From Phycisphaerales bacterium (GTDB lineage: Bacteria > Planctomycetota > Phycisphaerae > Phycisphaerales > SM1A02): a stretch of DNA of 6,588 nucleotides. The translations under genes were made by a program, and so were the position numbers. Location: contig JAKVBR010000094.1 of NCBI GenBank assembly GCA_022447165.1, positions 1-6,588 on the forward strand. Direction: 5' to 3'. The notes below the pieces were generated by a model, which worked only from the letters and a program-made list of their open reading frames with translations, searched no databases and was not told where the DNA came from. The stretch's first letter is position 1, and every line of letters begins with the position of its first letter. This document shows positions 1 to 5,920 of the stretch, in pieces.

Positions 1-52
1 AGGTGTGAAAACGCACGCTAATTGCTGGGATATATTGGGGGTTGTGATACAC

Positions 53-58
53 TATAAT
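53..58 (+). promoter_or_regulatory. Putative -10 element of the suf operon promoter
   Basis: Bases 53-58 read TATAAT, an exact match to the sigma-70 -10 consensus. No good -35 hexamer lies at the usual 16-18 bp: the position holds an AT-rich stretch around 30-35, and the TTG-containing candidates at 22 and 35 are badly spaced. Initiation would be expected near 65, giving a leader of about 38 nt to the ATG at 103. A short GTG-N3-CAC inverted repeat (44-52) lies directly upstream of the -10 and could be an operator half-site, but it is too short to assign to a regulator. Confidence 0.45.
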
Positions 59-86
59 GCCGTATCTAATTGATGCTGAATCTCAT

Positions 87-96
87 GGAAGACGAG
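87..96 (+). promoter_or_regulatory. Weak purine-rich ribosome binding site that favours the sufB start at 103
   Basis: A purine-rich stretch beginning GGAAG precedes the ATG at 103, with its GAG end 6 nt from the start. The alternative starts at 70 (TTG), 73 (ATG) and 85 (ATG) have no comparable sequence upstream. The first two would also lie almost on the transcription start predicted from the TATAAT at 53-58. This favours 103, though only moderately because the match to the anti-SD is weak. Confidence 0.35.
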
Positions 97-102
97 AAAA
101 AC

Positions 103-1641
103 ATGCCTAGTGATACAAAAAAGCGGATTGATGAAGTTGAACTTTTGAAAGACATGCCAGATAGTGGCACGCTGTTAAGTTCATCGAATACTGCTGCTGA
201 AGATACCGAACTCTTGAAGGAAACCTTCAACGAGAAATACAAGTGGGGTTTTGTCACAGACATTGAAGCAGACTCCGCGCCTCCCGGCCTAGATGAGTCA
301 ACAATTGCGTTTATCTCTGCGAAAAAGGAAGAGCCAGAGTGGCTTCTTGAGTGGCGATTGAAAGCATACCGACACTGGCTCACCATGGAAGAACCAGAGT
401 GGGCGCACCTCAATTACGAAAAACCAAACTACGACGAAATCATTTTTTACTCCGCACCGAAATCACTTGAGGATGCGCCAAAATCACTTGATGAAGTCGA
501 CCCTAAACTTTTAGAAACATATGAGAAACTTGGCATTCCGCTACACGAGCGAGCTGCACTTGCAGGCGTCGCAGTGGACGCAGTGTTTGACTCCGTAAGC
601 GTCGGCACAACATTCCAAGATAAACTGGCTGAACTTGGCATTATCTTTTGCCCGATTTCAGAAGCGGTTCATAAACATCCTGAAATCGTCAAGAAGTATC
701 TCGGCACGATTGTTCCCTACTCTGATAACTACTACTCAACCTTGAACAGCGCAGTTTTCACAGACGGTTCGTTTGTGTACGTGCCAAAGGGCGTCAAGTG
801 CCCGATGGACTTGTCGACATACTTCCGCATCAATGCGAAATCGACTGGTCAGTTTGAACGAACACTCATCATTGCTGAAGAAGGTGCGAGCGTTTCGTAC
901 TTAGAGGGCTGCACTGCTCCGATGCGTGATGAAAATCAGTTGCACGCAGCAGTCGTTGAACTCATTGCACTTGATGATGCCGACATTAAATACTCCACCG
1001 TTCAGAACTGGTACCCAGGCGATGAAAATGGCGTGGGTGGTATTTACAACTTCGTGACAAAGCGCGGCAAGTGCCAAGGCAACAACTCTCGCATCACATG
1101 GACGCAAGTTGAAACGGGTTCTGCCGTCACTTGGAAGTATCCATCATGCGTTCTTCTAGGTGACAACTCAGTCGGTGAGTTTTACTCGGTTGCGCTGACG
1201 AACAATTATCAGCAAGCAGACACCGGAACGAAGATGATTCACATTGGCAAGAACACAAAGTCAACCATTGTGAGTAAAGGCATCAGTGCTGGGCACGGCC
1301 AAAACATTTACCGCGGACTTGTTCGCATGCAAAAAGGTGCAGAGAACGCGCGAAACTACACACAGTGTGACTCCATGCTGATGGGCGATGAATGTGGCGC
1401 GCATACATTCCCATACATTGAAGTGTTAAACAAAACAGCGAAAGCAGAACACGAGGCGTCAACATCAAAAATTGGTGAAGACCAACTCTTCTATTGCAAT
1501 CAACGTGGCATCTCAACTGAAGATTCCATCAACATGATTGTCAACGGATTCTGTAAGGAAGTATTTAGAGAATTACCAATGGAGTTTGCGGTCGAAGCGC
1601 GACGACTCCTTGAAGTTAGCTTGGAAGCGAGCGTAGGATAA
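103..1641 (+). CDS. sufB: SufB, Fe-S cluster assembly scaffold protein
   Basis: SufB is the main scaffold subunit of the cytosolic SufBC2D complex, on which sulfide and iron are assembled into a cluster. From ATG 103 the protein has 512 residues, slightly longer than E. coli SufB (about 495); the excess is an acidic N-terminal extension and a small internal duplication. The family core is very well conserved. By family knowledge, C270 (in EGCTAP) matches E. coli C254, Q301, W303 and K320 match the sulfur-transfer tunnel residues Q285, W287 and K303, C422 (in TQCDSM) matches C405, and E451 (in AEHEAS) matches E434. The first cysteine is residue 183, so there is no N-terminal CxxCxxxC motif as seen in some SufB proteins. 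In-frame starts at 70 (TTG), 73 and 85 would add 11, 10 or 6 residues; 103 was chosen on leader length and the ribosome site. It is the first gene of the operon and ends 11 bp before sufC. Confidence 0.97.
   Translation: MPSDTKKRIDEVELLKDMPDSGTLLSSSNTAAEDTELLKETFNEKYKWGFVTDIEADSAPPGLDESTIAFISAKKEEPEWLLEWRLKAYRHWLTMEEPEWAHLNYEKPNYDEIIFYSAPKSLEDAPKSLDEVDPKLLETYEKLGIPLHERAALAGVAVDAVFDSVSVGTTFQDKLAELGIIFCPISEAVHKHPEIVKKYLGTIVPYSDNYYSTLNSAVFTDGSFVYVPKGVKCPMDLSTYFRINAKSTGQFERTLIIAEEGASVSYLEGCTAPMRDENQLHAAVVELIALDDADIKYSTVQNWYPGDENGVGGIYNFVTKRGKCQGNNSRITWTQVETGSAVTWKYPSCVLLGDNSVGEFYSVALTNNYQQADTGTKMIHIGKNTKSTIVSKGISAGHGQNIYRGLVRMQKGAENARNYTQCDSMLMGDECGAHTFPYIEVLNKTAKAEHEASTSKIGEDQLFYCNQRGISTEDSINMIVNGFCKEVFRELPMEFAVEARRLLEVSLEASVG
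454..495 (+). repeat. Imperfect 21-bp tandem duplication inside sufB
   Basis: Two adjacent 21-base units (454-474 and 475-495) differ at 4 positions and encode APKSLED followed by APKSLDE. Most SufB proteins have one PKSLDEVDP-type segment here, after the conserved YYSAP-like stretch, so this looks like an in-frame 7-residue duplication in the linker between the N-terminal domain and the beta-helix core. Three of the four differences fall at third codon positions or are Glu/Asp exchanges, so it appears tolerated and not very recent. Confidence 0.6.
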
Positions 1642-1652
1642 AAGGCAAAACA

Positions 1653-2429
1653 ATGACAACGCCATTACTTGAAATCAAAAACTTACACGCCTCAGTTGAA
1701 GGCAATGAAATCCTTAAAGGCGTTTCATTAACCGTCAATGAGGGGGAAGTGCACTCCATCATGGGACCAAACGGCTCTGGCAAAAGTACGCTTGCATGCG
1801 TACTTGCTGGGCACGAGGCATATGAAGTCACTGAAGGTGAAATGTACTTTATGGGTCAGGATTTAACTGAACTTGATGCTGACCAACGCGCGTGTGCGGG
1901 CGTTTTTCTTGCGTTCCAATATCCTGTCGAAATCCCTGGCGTTTCAACGAAGTTCTTTTTGAAGGCGGCAGTCAATGCGATGCGTAAATACCGCGGTGAA
2001 GATGAACTTGATGCGATGGACTTCCTTGATCTTGTTGAAGAGAAAGCAGAGTCAGTGAGTTTGAATACAGACCTGCTCGACCGAGGCGTGAATGAAGGAT
2101 TCTCTGGTGGCGAAAAGAAGCGCGCTGAGATTTTCCAAATGGCGATGCTCGACCCGAAACTGTGCGTGCTCGATGAGACTGATTCCGGTCTTGACATTGA
2201 CGCACTTAAAATCGTATCTGATGGTGTAAATAAACTTCGTGATGCTGGTCGCGGGTTCGTCGTGATTACACACTACCAGCGATTACTTGACCACATCGTT
2301 CCTGACTTTGTCCACGTATTAATGGATGGCAAAATCATCAAGAGCGGTGGCAAGGAACTTGCCCTTGAACTTGAAGCGGGCGGCTACGTTGCGTTTGAAA
2401 ACTGCGGAACTGAGTGCTGCTGCGGATGA
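1653..2429 (+). CDS. sufC: SufC, ABC-type ATPase of the SufBCD complex
   Basis: SufC is the cytosolic ATPase that drives conformational change of the SufB-SufD heterodimer during cluster assembly; it has no membrane segment. The 258-residue protein has every ABC ATPase motif: Walker A GPNGSGKST (38-46), Q-loop Q89 followed by YPVEIPG, signature FSGGE (150-154), Walker B ending in D174-E175, D-loop SGLD (178-181) and the switch histidine H207 in THYQRLL. The DETDSGLDIDAL stretch is typical of SufC as opposed to transporter ATPases. The start is the ATG at 1653, with AAAGG (1641-1645) as a plausible ribosome site 7 nt upstream. Oddly, the protein ends in a cysteine-rich tail (C251, C255, C256, C257) after the family's usual C-terminal GGY segment. 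Its stop overlaps the sufD start in ATGA. Confidence 0.98.
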   Translation: MTTPLLEIKNLHASVEGNEILKGVSLTVNEGEVHSIMGPNGSGKSTLACVLAGHEAYEVTEGEMYFMGQDLTELDADQRACAGVFLAFQYPVEIPGVSTKFFLKAAVNAMRKYRGEDELDAMDFLDLVEEKAESVSLNTDLLDRGVNEGFSGGEKKRAEIFQMAMLDPKLCVLDETDSGLDIDALKIVSDGVNKLRDAGRGFVVITHYQRLLDHIVPDFVHVLMDGKIIKSGGKELALELEAGGYVAFENCGTECCCG

Positions 2430-3583
2430 CCACAATGACTTTCAACAACACCTGTTTTGAAAAACTTCACAAGAGTGAAGCATGGATGTACACGAATGTG
2501 TCAGCGCTCGCAAAAACTGAGTTTGCGTTCGCGACGACATTCGTCGATGAATCGATTATCCGCGAGTACGACATTGCACCAGCAAATCCACTCATCGTGC
2601 TTATCAATGGCAAACTGCACGAAGAAGCGTCCCGATTATGTGATGGCGTCACTGTGAATGCAAATCATGCACTTCAGGGTTCGGTCGCATCACGCGGCGA
2701 TAGCGAAATTCCAAGCGTTGAATGCGATACCATCACAATTGAAAACGCTGGCAAACAGACGATTCACATTTTGCAGTTTGTCTCAGGCGAGTGCCCGACT
2801 GCCGCAAGTGGACGCGTGCTTATTCATGCAAGCGATCACGAGGAAGTGTCGGTTGCGGAAACGCATGTGTGTTTAGGTGAAGAAACACACCTCTTTATGC
2901 CACTCACTGAAATTGTGGCTGGCAAAGAAGCAAAAGTCACGCTCGTTCGCGCGATTCGCGGCTCAAAAACTGCGTATCAACTTGGCCAACTGCATGTGTG
3001 CCAAGAAGATTCGAGCAACGTCCAAACACACACGATTACACTTGCAGGCAAGTGTTCGCGTCATGAGGTGTTTGCATATCTTGATGGTGAACACATTGAA
3101 TCAAACTTTGATGGCATGTACATGCTTGGCGACAACCAACATGTCGACAATCACCTTCGCGTGGAGCATAACAAACCGCGTTGCAATAGCCGCGAGTTTT
3201 ACAAGGGCATTCTTGATGGAAACGCGAAGTCAGTCTTTACAGGCCGCATCTATGTCGAAGAGGGTGCAGTTGAGACGGATGCAATGCAGACGAATCAAAA
3301 CATCGTTCTTTCAGATGATGCGAATGCGATTTCAAGACCGCAACTTGAAATTTACAACGATGATGTTGCGTGCACGCATGGTGCAACCACTGGCGAAATC
3401 GATGAAGAGGCGAAACTCTACTTGCGTTCGCGCGGCATTCCTGCGGATTCTGCTGAAACATTGCTCATGTATGCATTCTTAAACGAAAGTTTGGAAGACC
3501 TTGCTGACGATGAATTCCGAAGAGCACTCACAGGCGAGCTGCTTTCCACCATGCCAGGTGGCGACTTCATCAGGACGCTGTAA
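2426..3583 (+). CDS. sufD: SufD, Fe-S cluster assembly protein
   Basis: SufD is a paralogue of SufB. It pairs with SufB to form the SufBC2D scaffold and is implicated in iron entry into the nascent cluster. From ATG 2426 it has 385 residues. The N-terminal half is divergent, as usual for SufD. The C-terminal half carries the family core: an SRHEVFAYLDG-like segment, the HVDNHLRVEH stretch, and DDVACTHGATTGEID, in which H318 corresponds to E. coli H360 (SufB/SufD interface ligand) and C316 lies two residues before it. The helical end (YLRSRGIP...LLMYAF) is also typical. A GTG at 2414 would add four residues, but the ATG at 2426 forms an ATGA overlap with the sufC stop like those at other junctions in this operon. 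An ATG at 2435 is also possible. The stop abuts the sufS start with no gap. Confidence 0.95.
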   Translation: MTTMTFNNTCFEKLHKSEAWMYTNVSALAKTEFAFATTFVDESIIREYDIAPANPLIVLINGKLHEEASRLCDGVTVNANHALQGSVASRGDSEIPSVECDTITIENAGKQTIHILQFVSGECPTAASGRVLIHASDHEEVSVAETHVCLGEETHLFMPLTEIVAGKEAKVTLVRAIRGSKTAYQLGQLHVCQEDSSNVQTHTITLAGKCSRHEVFAYLDGEHIESNFDGMYMLGDNQHVDNHLRVEHNKPRCNSREFYKGILDGNAKSVFTGRIYVEEGAVETDAMQTNQNIVLSDDANAISRPQLEIYNDDVACTHGATTGEIDEEAKLYLRSRGIPADSAETLLMYAFLNESLEDLADDEFRRALTGELLSTMPGGDFIRTL

Positions 3584-4798
3584 ATGACGCAAACAACACG
3601 AATCGCAGATGCATTTCCTGCATTGAACCAGACAGTGGGCGACAAACCGCTTGTCTATCTTGATTCTGCAGCGACGACGCAAAAACCAACTTGCGTCATT
3701 GATGCTGTGCATTCGTATTATGAACACGACAACGCAAATATTCACCGCGGCGTGCACCAACTCTCGATGCGTGCAACTAAGGGTTATGAAGGCGCTCGGG
3801 CAAAACTTGCAGCGCTTCTTGGGGCAAGCAAGGATGAGATTGTGTTTGTCAGAGGCGCGACTGAAGCAATCAACTTGGTTGCGCAGGCGTGGGGACGACC
3901 GCGACTTGGGGCTGGTGATGAAATTCTCATTACCGAAATGGAGCACCATTCAAACATCGTTCCATGGCAACTCTTGTGCGAACAAACTGGCGCAGCTCTT
4001 AAAGTCGCGAAGGTGAATGACGATGGTTCGCTTAATGTTGATTCGTTTAAGGAACTGCTTGGCGAAGATACAGCGATTGCGGCGTTTACCCATGTCTCAA
4101 ATGCAATTGGTTCAATCAACCAGGTGAAGGAATTGTGCACGCTTGCCAAAGCAGCGGGCGCGGTAACTGTGGTGGACGGGGCGCAGGCAACTGGTCACAT
4201 GCACGTTGATGTGCAGGACATCGGTTGTGATTTTTACGCGACATCTGGACACAAAATGTTTGGCCCAACAGGCATAGGATGTTTGTTTGGTCGAAGTGAA
4301 CTGCTTGAGGAGATGGAGCCCTACCAAGGTGGTGGTGACATGATTCTTTCAGTGTCGTTTGAAGAAACGACATGGAACAAGGTGCCCTTCAAGTTTGAGG
4401 CGGGTACACCAAACATTGCTGGTGCGATTGGTTTAAGTGCTGCCTGCGATTACATCACCGAGATTGGGTACGACACCATTCATGACATTGAAATGGAACT
4501 GCTTTCGTATGGCACGAAGGTGCTTAGCGAGATTGATGGCGCCACGCTTGTAGGGACTGCCAAGCAAAAATGCGCGATTCTTGCGTTCACTGTTGATGGC
4601 GTTCACCCGCACGATGTCGGAACGATTTGTGACCATGAGGGTGTTGCGATTCGCACAGGAAATCACTGCGCAGAACCGCTGATGCACCGGTTTGGATTAA
4701 GTGCGACGTGTAGGGCTTCGCTTTCTGTGTATAACACGGCGAGCGACATCGACGCGCTTGCAACTGCCCTTCGCAAAGCGATTACAATGCTCGCATGA
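3584..4798 (+). CDS. sufS: SufS, class II cysteine desulfurase
   Basis: SufS is a PLP enzyme that converts L-cysteine to L-alanine and leaves a persulfide on its active-site cysteine, the sulfur source for cluster assembly. The 404-residue length is normal for the family. Visible active-site features are EMEHHSNIVPWQ with H121 stacking on PLP, the VDGAQATGH segment with the PLP-binding aspartate, SGHKMFGPTGIG with the Schiff-base lysine K224, and RTGNHCAEPLM with the persulfide cysteine C362 (E. coli C364). The C362 loop is the short RxGxHC type of class II desulfurases, which usually need an acceptor partner; SufU is encoded directly downstream. The ATG at 3584 follows the sufD TAA without a gap, and the stop overlaps the sufU start in ATGA. 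Confidence 0.97.
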   Translation: MTQTTRIADAFPALNQTVGDKPLVYLDSAATTQKPTCVIDAVHSYYEHDNANIHRGVHQLSMRATKGYEGARAKLAALLGASKDEIVFVRGATEAINLVAQAWGRPRLGAGDEILITEMEHHSNIVPWQLLCEQTGAALKVAKVNDDGSLNVDSFKELLGEDTAIAAFTHVSNAIGSINQVKELCTLAKAAGAVTVVDGAQATGHMHVDVQDIGCDFYATSGHKMFGPTGIGCLFGRSELLEEMEPYQGGGDMILSVSFEETTWNKVPFKFEAGTPNIAGAIGLSAACDYITEIGYDTIHDIEMELLSYGTKVLSEIDGATLVGTAKQKCAILAFTVDGVHPHDVGTICDHEGVAIRTGNHCAEPLMHRFGLSATCRASLSVYNTASDIDALATALRKAITMLA

Positions 4799-5232
4799 GC
4801 GATTTGCGCGAACTCTATTTAGAAATGGTCACAGACCATGCGAAGAACCCAAGGCACCGCGGGAAGGCAGAGCCGTGCGATTGCATTGGCACGGGTAACA
4901 ACCCCCTTTGCGGTGATAAACTCGTCGTGACTGTGCACCTCGATGGTGACACGATTGAAGATGTTAAGTTTGACGGAGAAGGATGCGCGATTTCGGTTGC
5001 ATCCGCTGATTTGATGGCGGAAGTGCTGAGTGGCAAAAGCGTCGATGACGCAAAAGAACTGTTCAGTGGGTTTCATGAGTTGGTGGCTGGCGAAGGAACA
5101 CCGGAAGTGCCAAAGAAGTTAGCGGTGTTTTCTGGTGTTCGCGAGTTTCCGATGCGGGTTAAATGCGCAACGCTTGCATGGCACACTGTGATTGCAGCCC
5201 TCAATGGTTCAGAGGAAGTGACAACGGAATGA
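4795..5232 (+). CDS. sufU: SufU, zinc-dependent sulfur acceptor for SufS
   Basis: SufU is an IscU-like protein that, as shown for Bacillus subtilis, takes the persulfide from SufS by zinc-ligand exchange and is not thought to be the main scaffold. The 145-residue product has the expected zinc ligands: C39 and D41 in NPLCGD, C64 in GEGCAIS, and C124 in the PMRVKCATLAWHT segment. About 20 extra residues lie between the second and third cysteine regions (roughly 91-115, including FSGFHELVAG), which is typical of SufU and absent from IscU. The IscU LPPVK motif is missing, as expected. The start at 4795 overlaps the sufS stop (ATGA) and the stop overlaps the sufT start in the same way, which fits production coupled to SufS. 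Confidence 0.95.
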   Translation: MSDLRELYLEMVTDHAKNPRHRGKAEPCDCIGTGNNPLCGDKLVVTVHLDGDTIEDVKFDGEGCAISVASADLMAEVLSGKSVDDAKELFSGFHELVAGEGTPEVPKKLAVFSGVREFPMRVKCATLAWHTVIAALNGSEEVTTE

Positions 5233-5609
5233 GCGAGTTAAACGACGGCATCATTGCAGCGATTAAGAAGGTGAAAGATCCTGAACTGCCCATCAACATT
5301 TATGATTTGGGATTGATTCGCAAGATTGACATTGATGATGGCATCGTGCATATAGATATGACGCTCACGACGCCGAACTGCCCTGTTGCGGATTTGATGC
5401 CAAGTCAGGTGTTCGATGAGGTTTCGAAAGTGGATGGCGTGAAAAGTGTTCGCGTTGAGTTGGTGTGGGACCCCGCGTGGTCGGTTGCGGATTTAACAAA
5501 GCGTGGCAAGGCCGCCCTTGAATTGATGGATATCGACATCAACCACATGCTCAGCAAGATTCATGACAACACGACTGGGCTGACCATCGATCAAAACAAA
5601 ACTGACTAG
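5229..5609 (+). CDS. sufT: SufT, MIP18/DUF59-family Fe-S maturation protein
   Basis: Proteins of the MIP18 (DUF59) family encoded in suf operons are called SufT and are implicated in Fe-S protein maturation when demand is high; the exact biochemistry is unsettled. The 126-residue protein has the family signatures DPELPINIYDLGLI (17-30), MTLTTPNCP (44-52) with the conserved cysteine C51, and a VELVWDPAW segment. The tail after about residue 88 is an extra helix-rich stretch. The reading frame stays open upstream to 5163, but the ATG at 5229 gives an ATGA overlap with sufU, begins where the family homology begins, and has AGAGGAAG (5211-5218) upstream. The gene ends tail to tail with the minus-strand gene, sharing a CTAG. 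Its place as last gene of a suf operon supports the name. Confidence 0.88.
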   Translation: MSELNDGIIAAIKKVKDPELPINIYDLGLIRKIDIDDGIVHIDMTLTTPNCPVADLMPSQVFDEVSKVDGVKSVRVELVWDPAWSVADLTKRGKAALELMDIDINHMLSKIHDNTTGLTIDQNKTD

Positions 5610-5914
5610 GGGCAATAACCAAATGCGCCGATGACTCGAAGTAGGTCCGTCATTTTGACGCGGTGATCTTCGTTGATATCTTCGTCGCACGTTTCTGGGC
5701 AAGCATCTAGACATCGTTCGTCTTCACCGCGAAACAAACCACCTCCTTCATAACACGCGACCGATTCTGTTTGCACGCACGTTTCACCAATACAGCAAGC
5801 GCCGAAGTCGCTGTTTGTGTCGCGAATCGTAATCATCTCGCCTGTTTTGTAGCCAATTGAATCGTCTGCAAAGATGCATGCTGAATTTCTTTTCTTGCAA
5901 ATTGCTCGTATCAT
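5606..5914 (-). CDS. Small cysteine-rich protein with a dockerin-like C-terminus
   Basis: This 102-residue protein cannot be assigned a function, but its C-terminal two thirds is recognisable. A GACC cysteine module (C40, C41, C46, C54, C68, C72, C76) with a GGG-Phe-x-Gly segment is followed by one dockerin/EF-hand-like repeat (D79, N81, D83 and D90 as likely calcium ligands, then LLRVIGAFG) and a final Tyr-Cys-Pro. Such endings occur on large secreted proteins of Phycisphaerae-type Planctomycetes, where the module probably helps surface attachment or sorting (inference). It has ten cysteines in all. Oddly, there is no signal peptide or transmembrane segment, although the module would be expected outside the cytoplasm. 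The ATG at 5914 is the only ATG, GTG or TTG before an in-frame stop at 5948-5950, and no ribosome site is visible. It may be a genuine short gene, or the 3' remnant of a longer secreted-protein gene whose front was lost. Confidence 0.6.
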   Translation of the reverse strand: MIRAICKKRNSACIFADDSIGYKTGEMITIRDTNSDFGACCIGETCVQTESVACYEGGGLFRGEDERCLDACPETCDEDINEDHRVKMTDLLRVIGAFGYCP

Positions 5915-5920
5915 GGGGCG

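Noticed and set aside
3..16. Small hairpin GTGTG-AAAA-CGCAC at the window edge, considered as an upstream gene's terminator
   Set aside because: It has only five pairs, one of them G-U, no following T-run, and the upstream gene is not visible.
328..402. Direct repeat encoding EEPEW twice, 60 bases apart, in sufB
   Set aside because: Both copies match conserved positions in SufB proteins generally (an N/E-EPEW and a later MEEP-x-W), so this is family structure and not a local duplication.
2877..3482. A 201-codon open frame on the + strand inside sufD, overlapping in another frame
   Set aside because: Its product is a Met/Arg/Ser/Cys-rich shadow with no recognisable domain, while the sufD frame over the same bases carries strongly conserved motifs.
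3479..3949. A 156-codon antisense open frame across the sufD/sufS junction
   Set aside because: No family resemblance and no ribosome site; both sense genes are well conserved here, so it is a codon-usage shadow.
5163..5228. An upstream extension of sufT (22 extra codons, start at 5163)
   Set aside because: It would overlap sufU by 70 bases, encodes residues outside the family homology, and the ATGA start at 5229 fits the other junctions.
5648..5660. Perfect 5-bp stem, 3-nt loop hairpin (CGTCA TTT TGACG) shortly after sufT, considered as a terminator
   Set aside because: The stem is short, no T-run follows on either strand, and it lies in the coding part of the dockerin repeat, so it is probably incidental.
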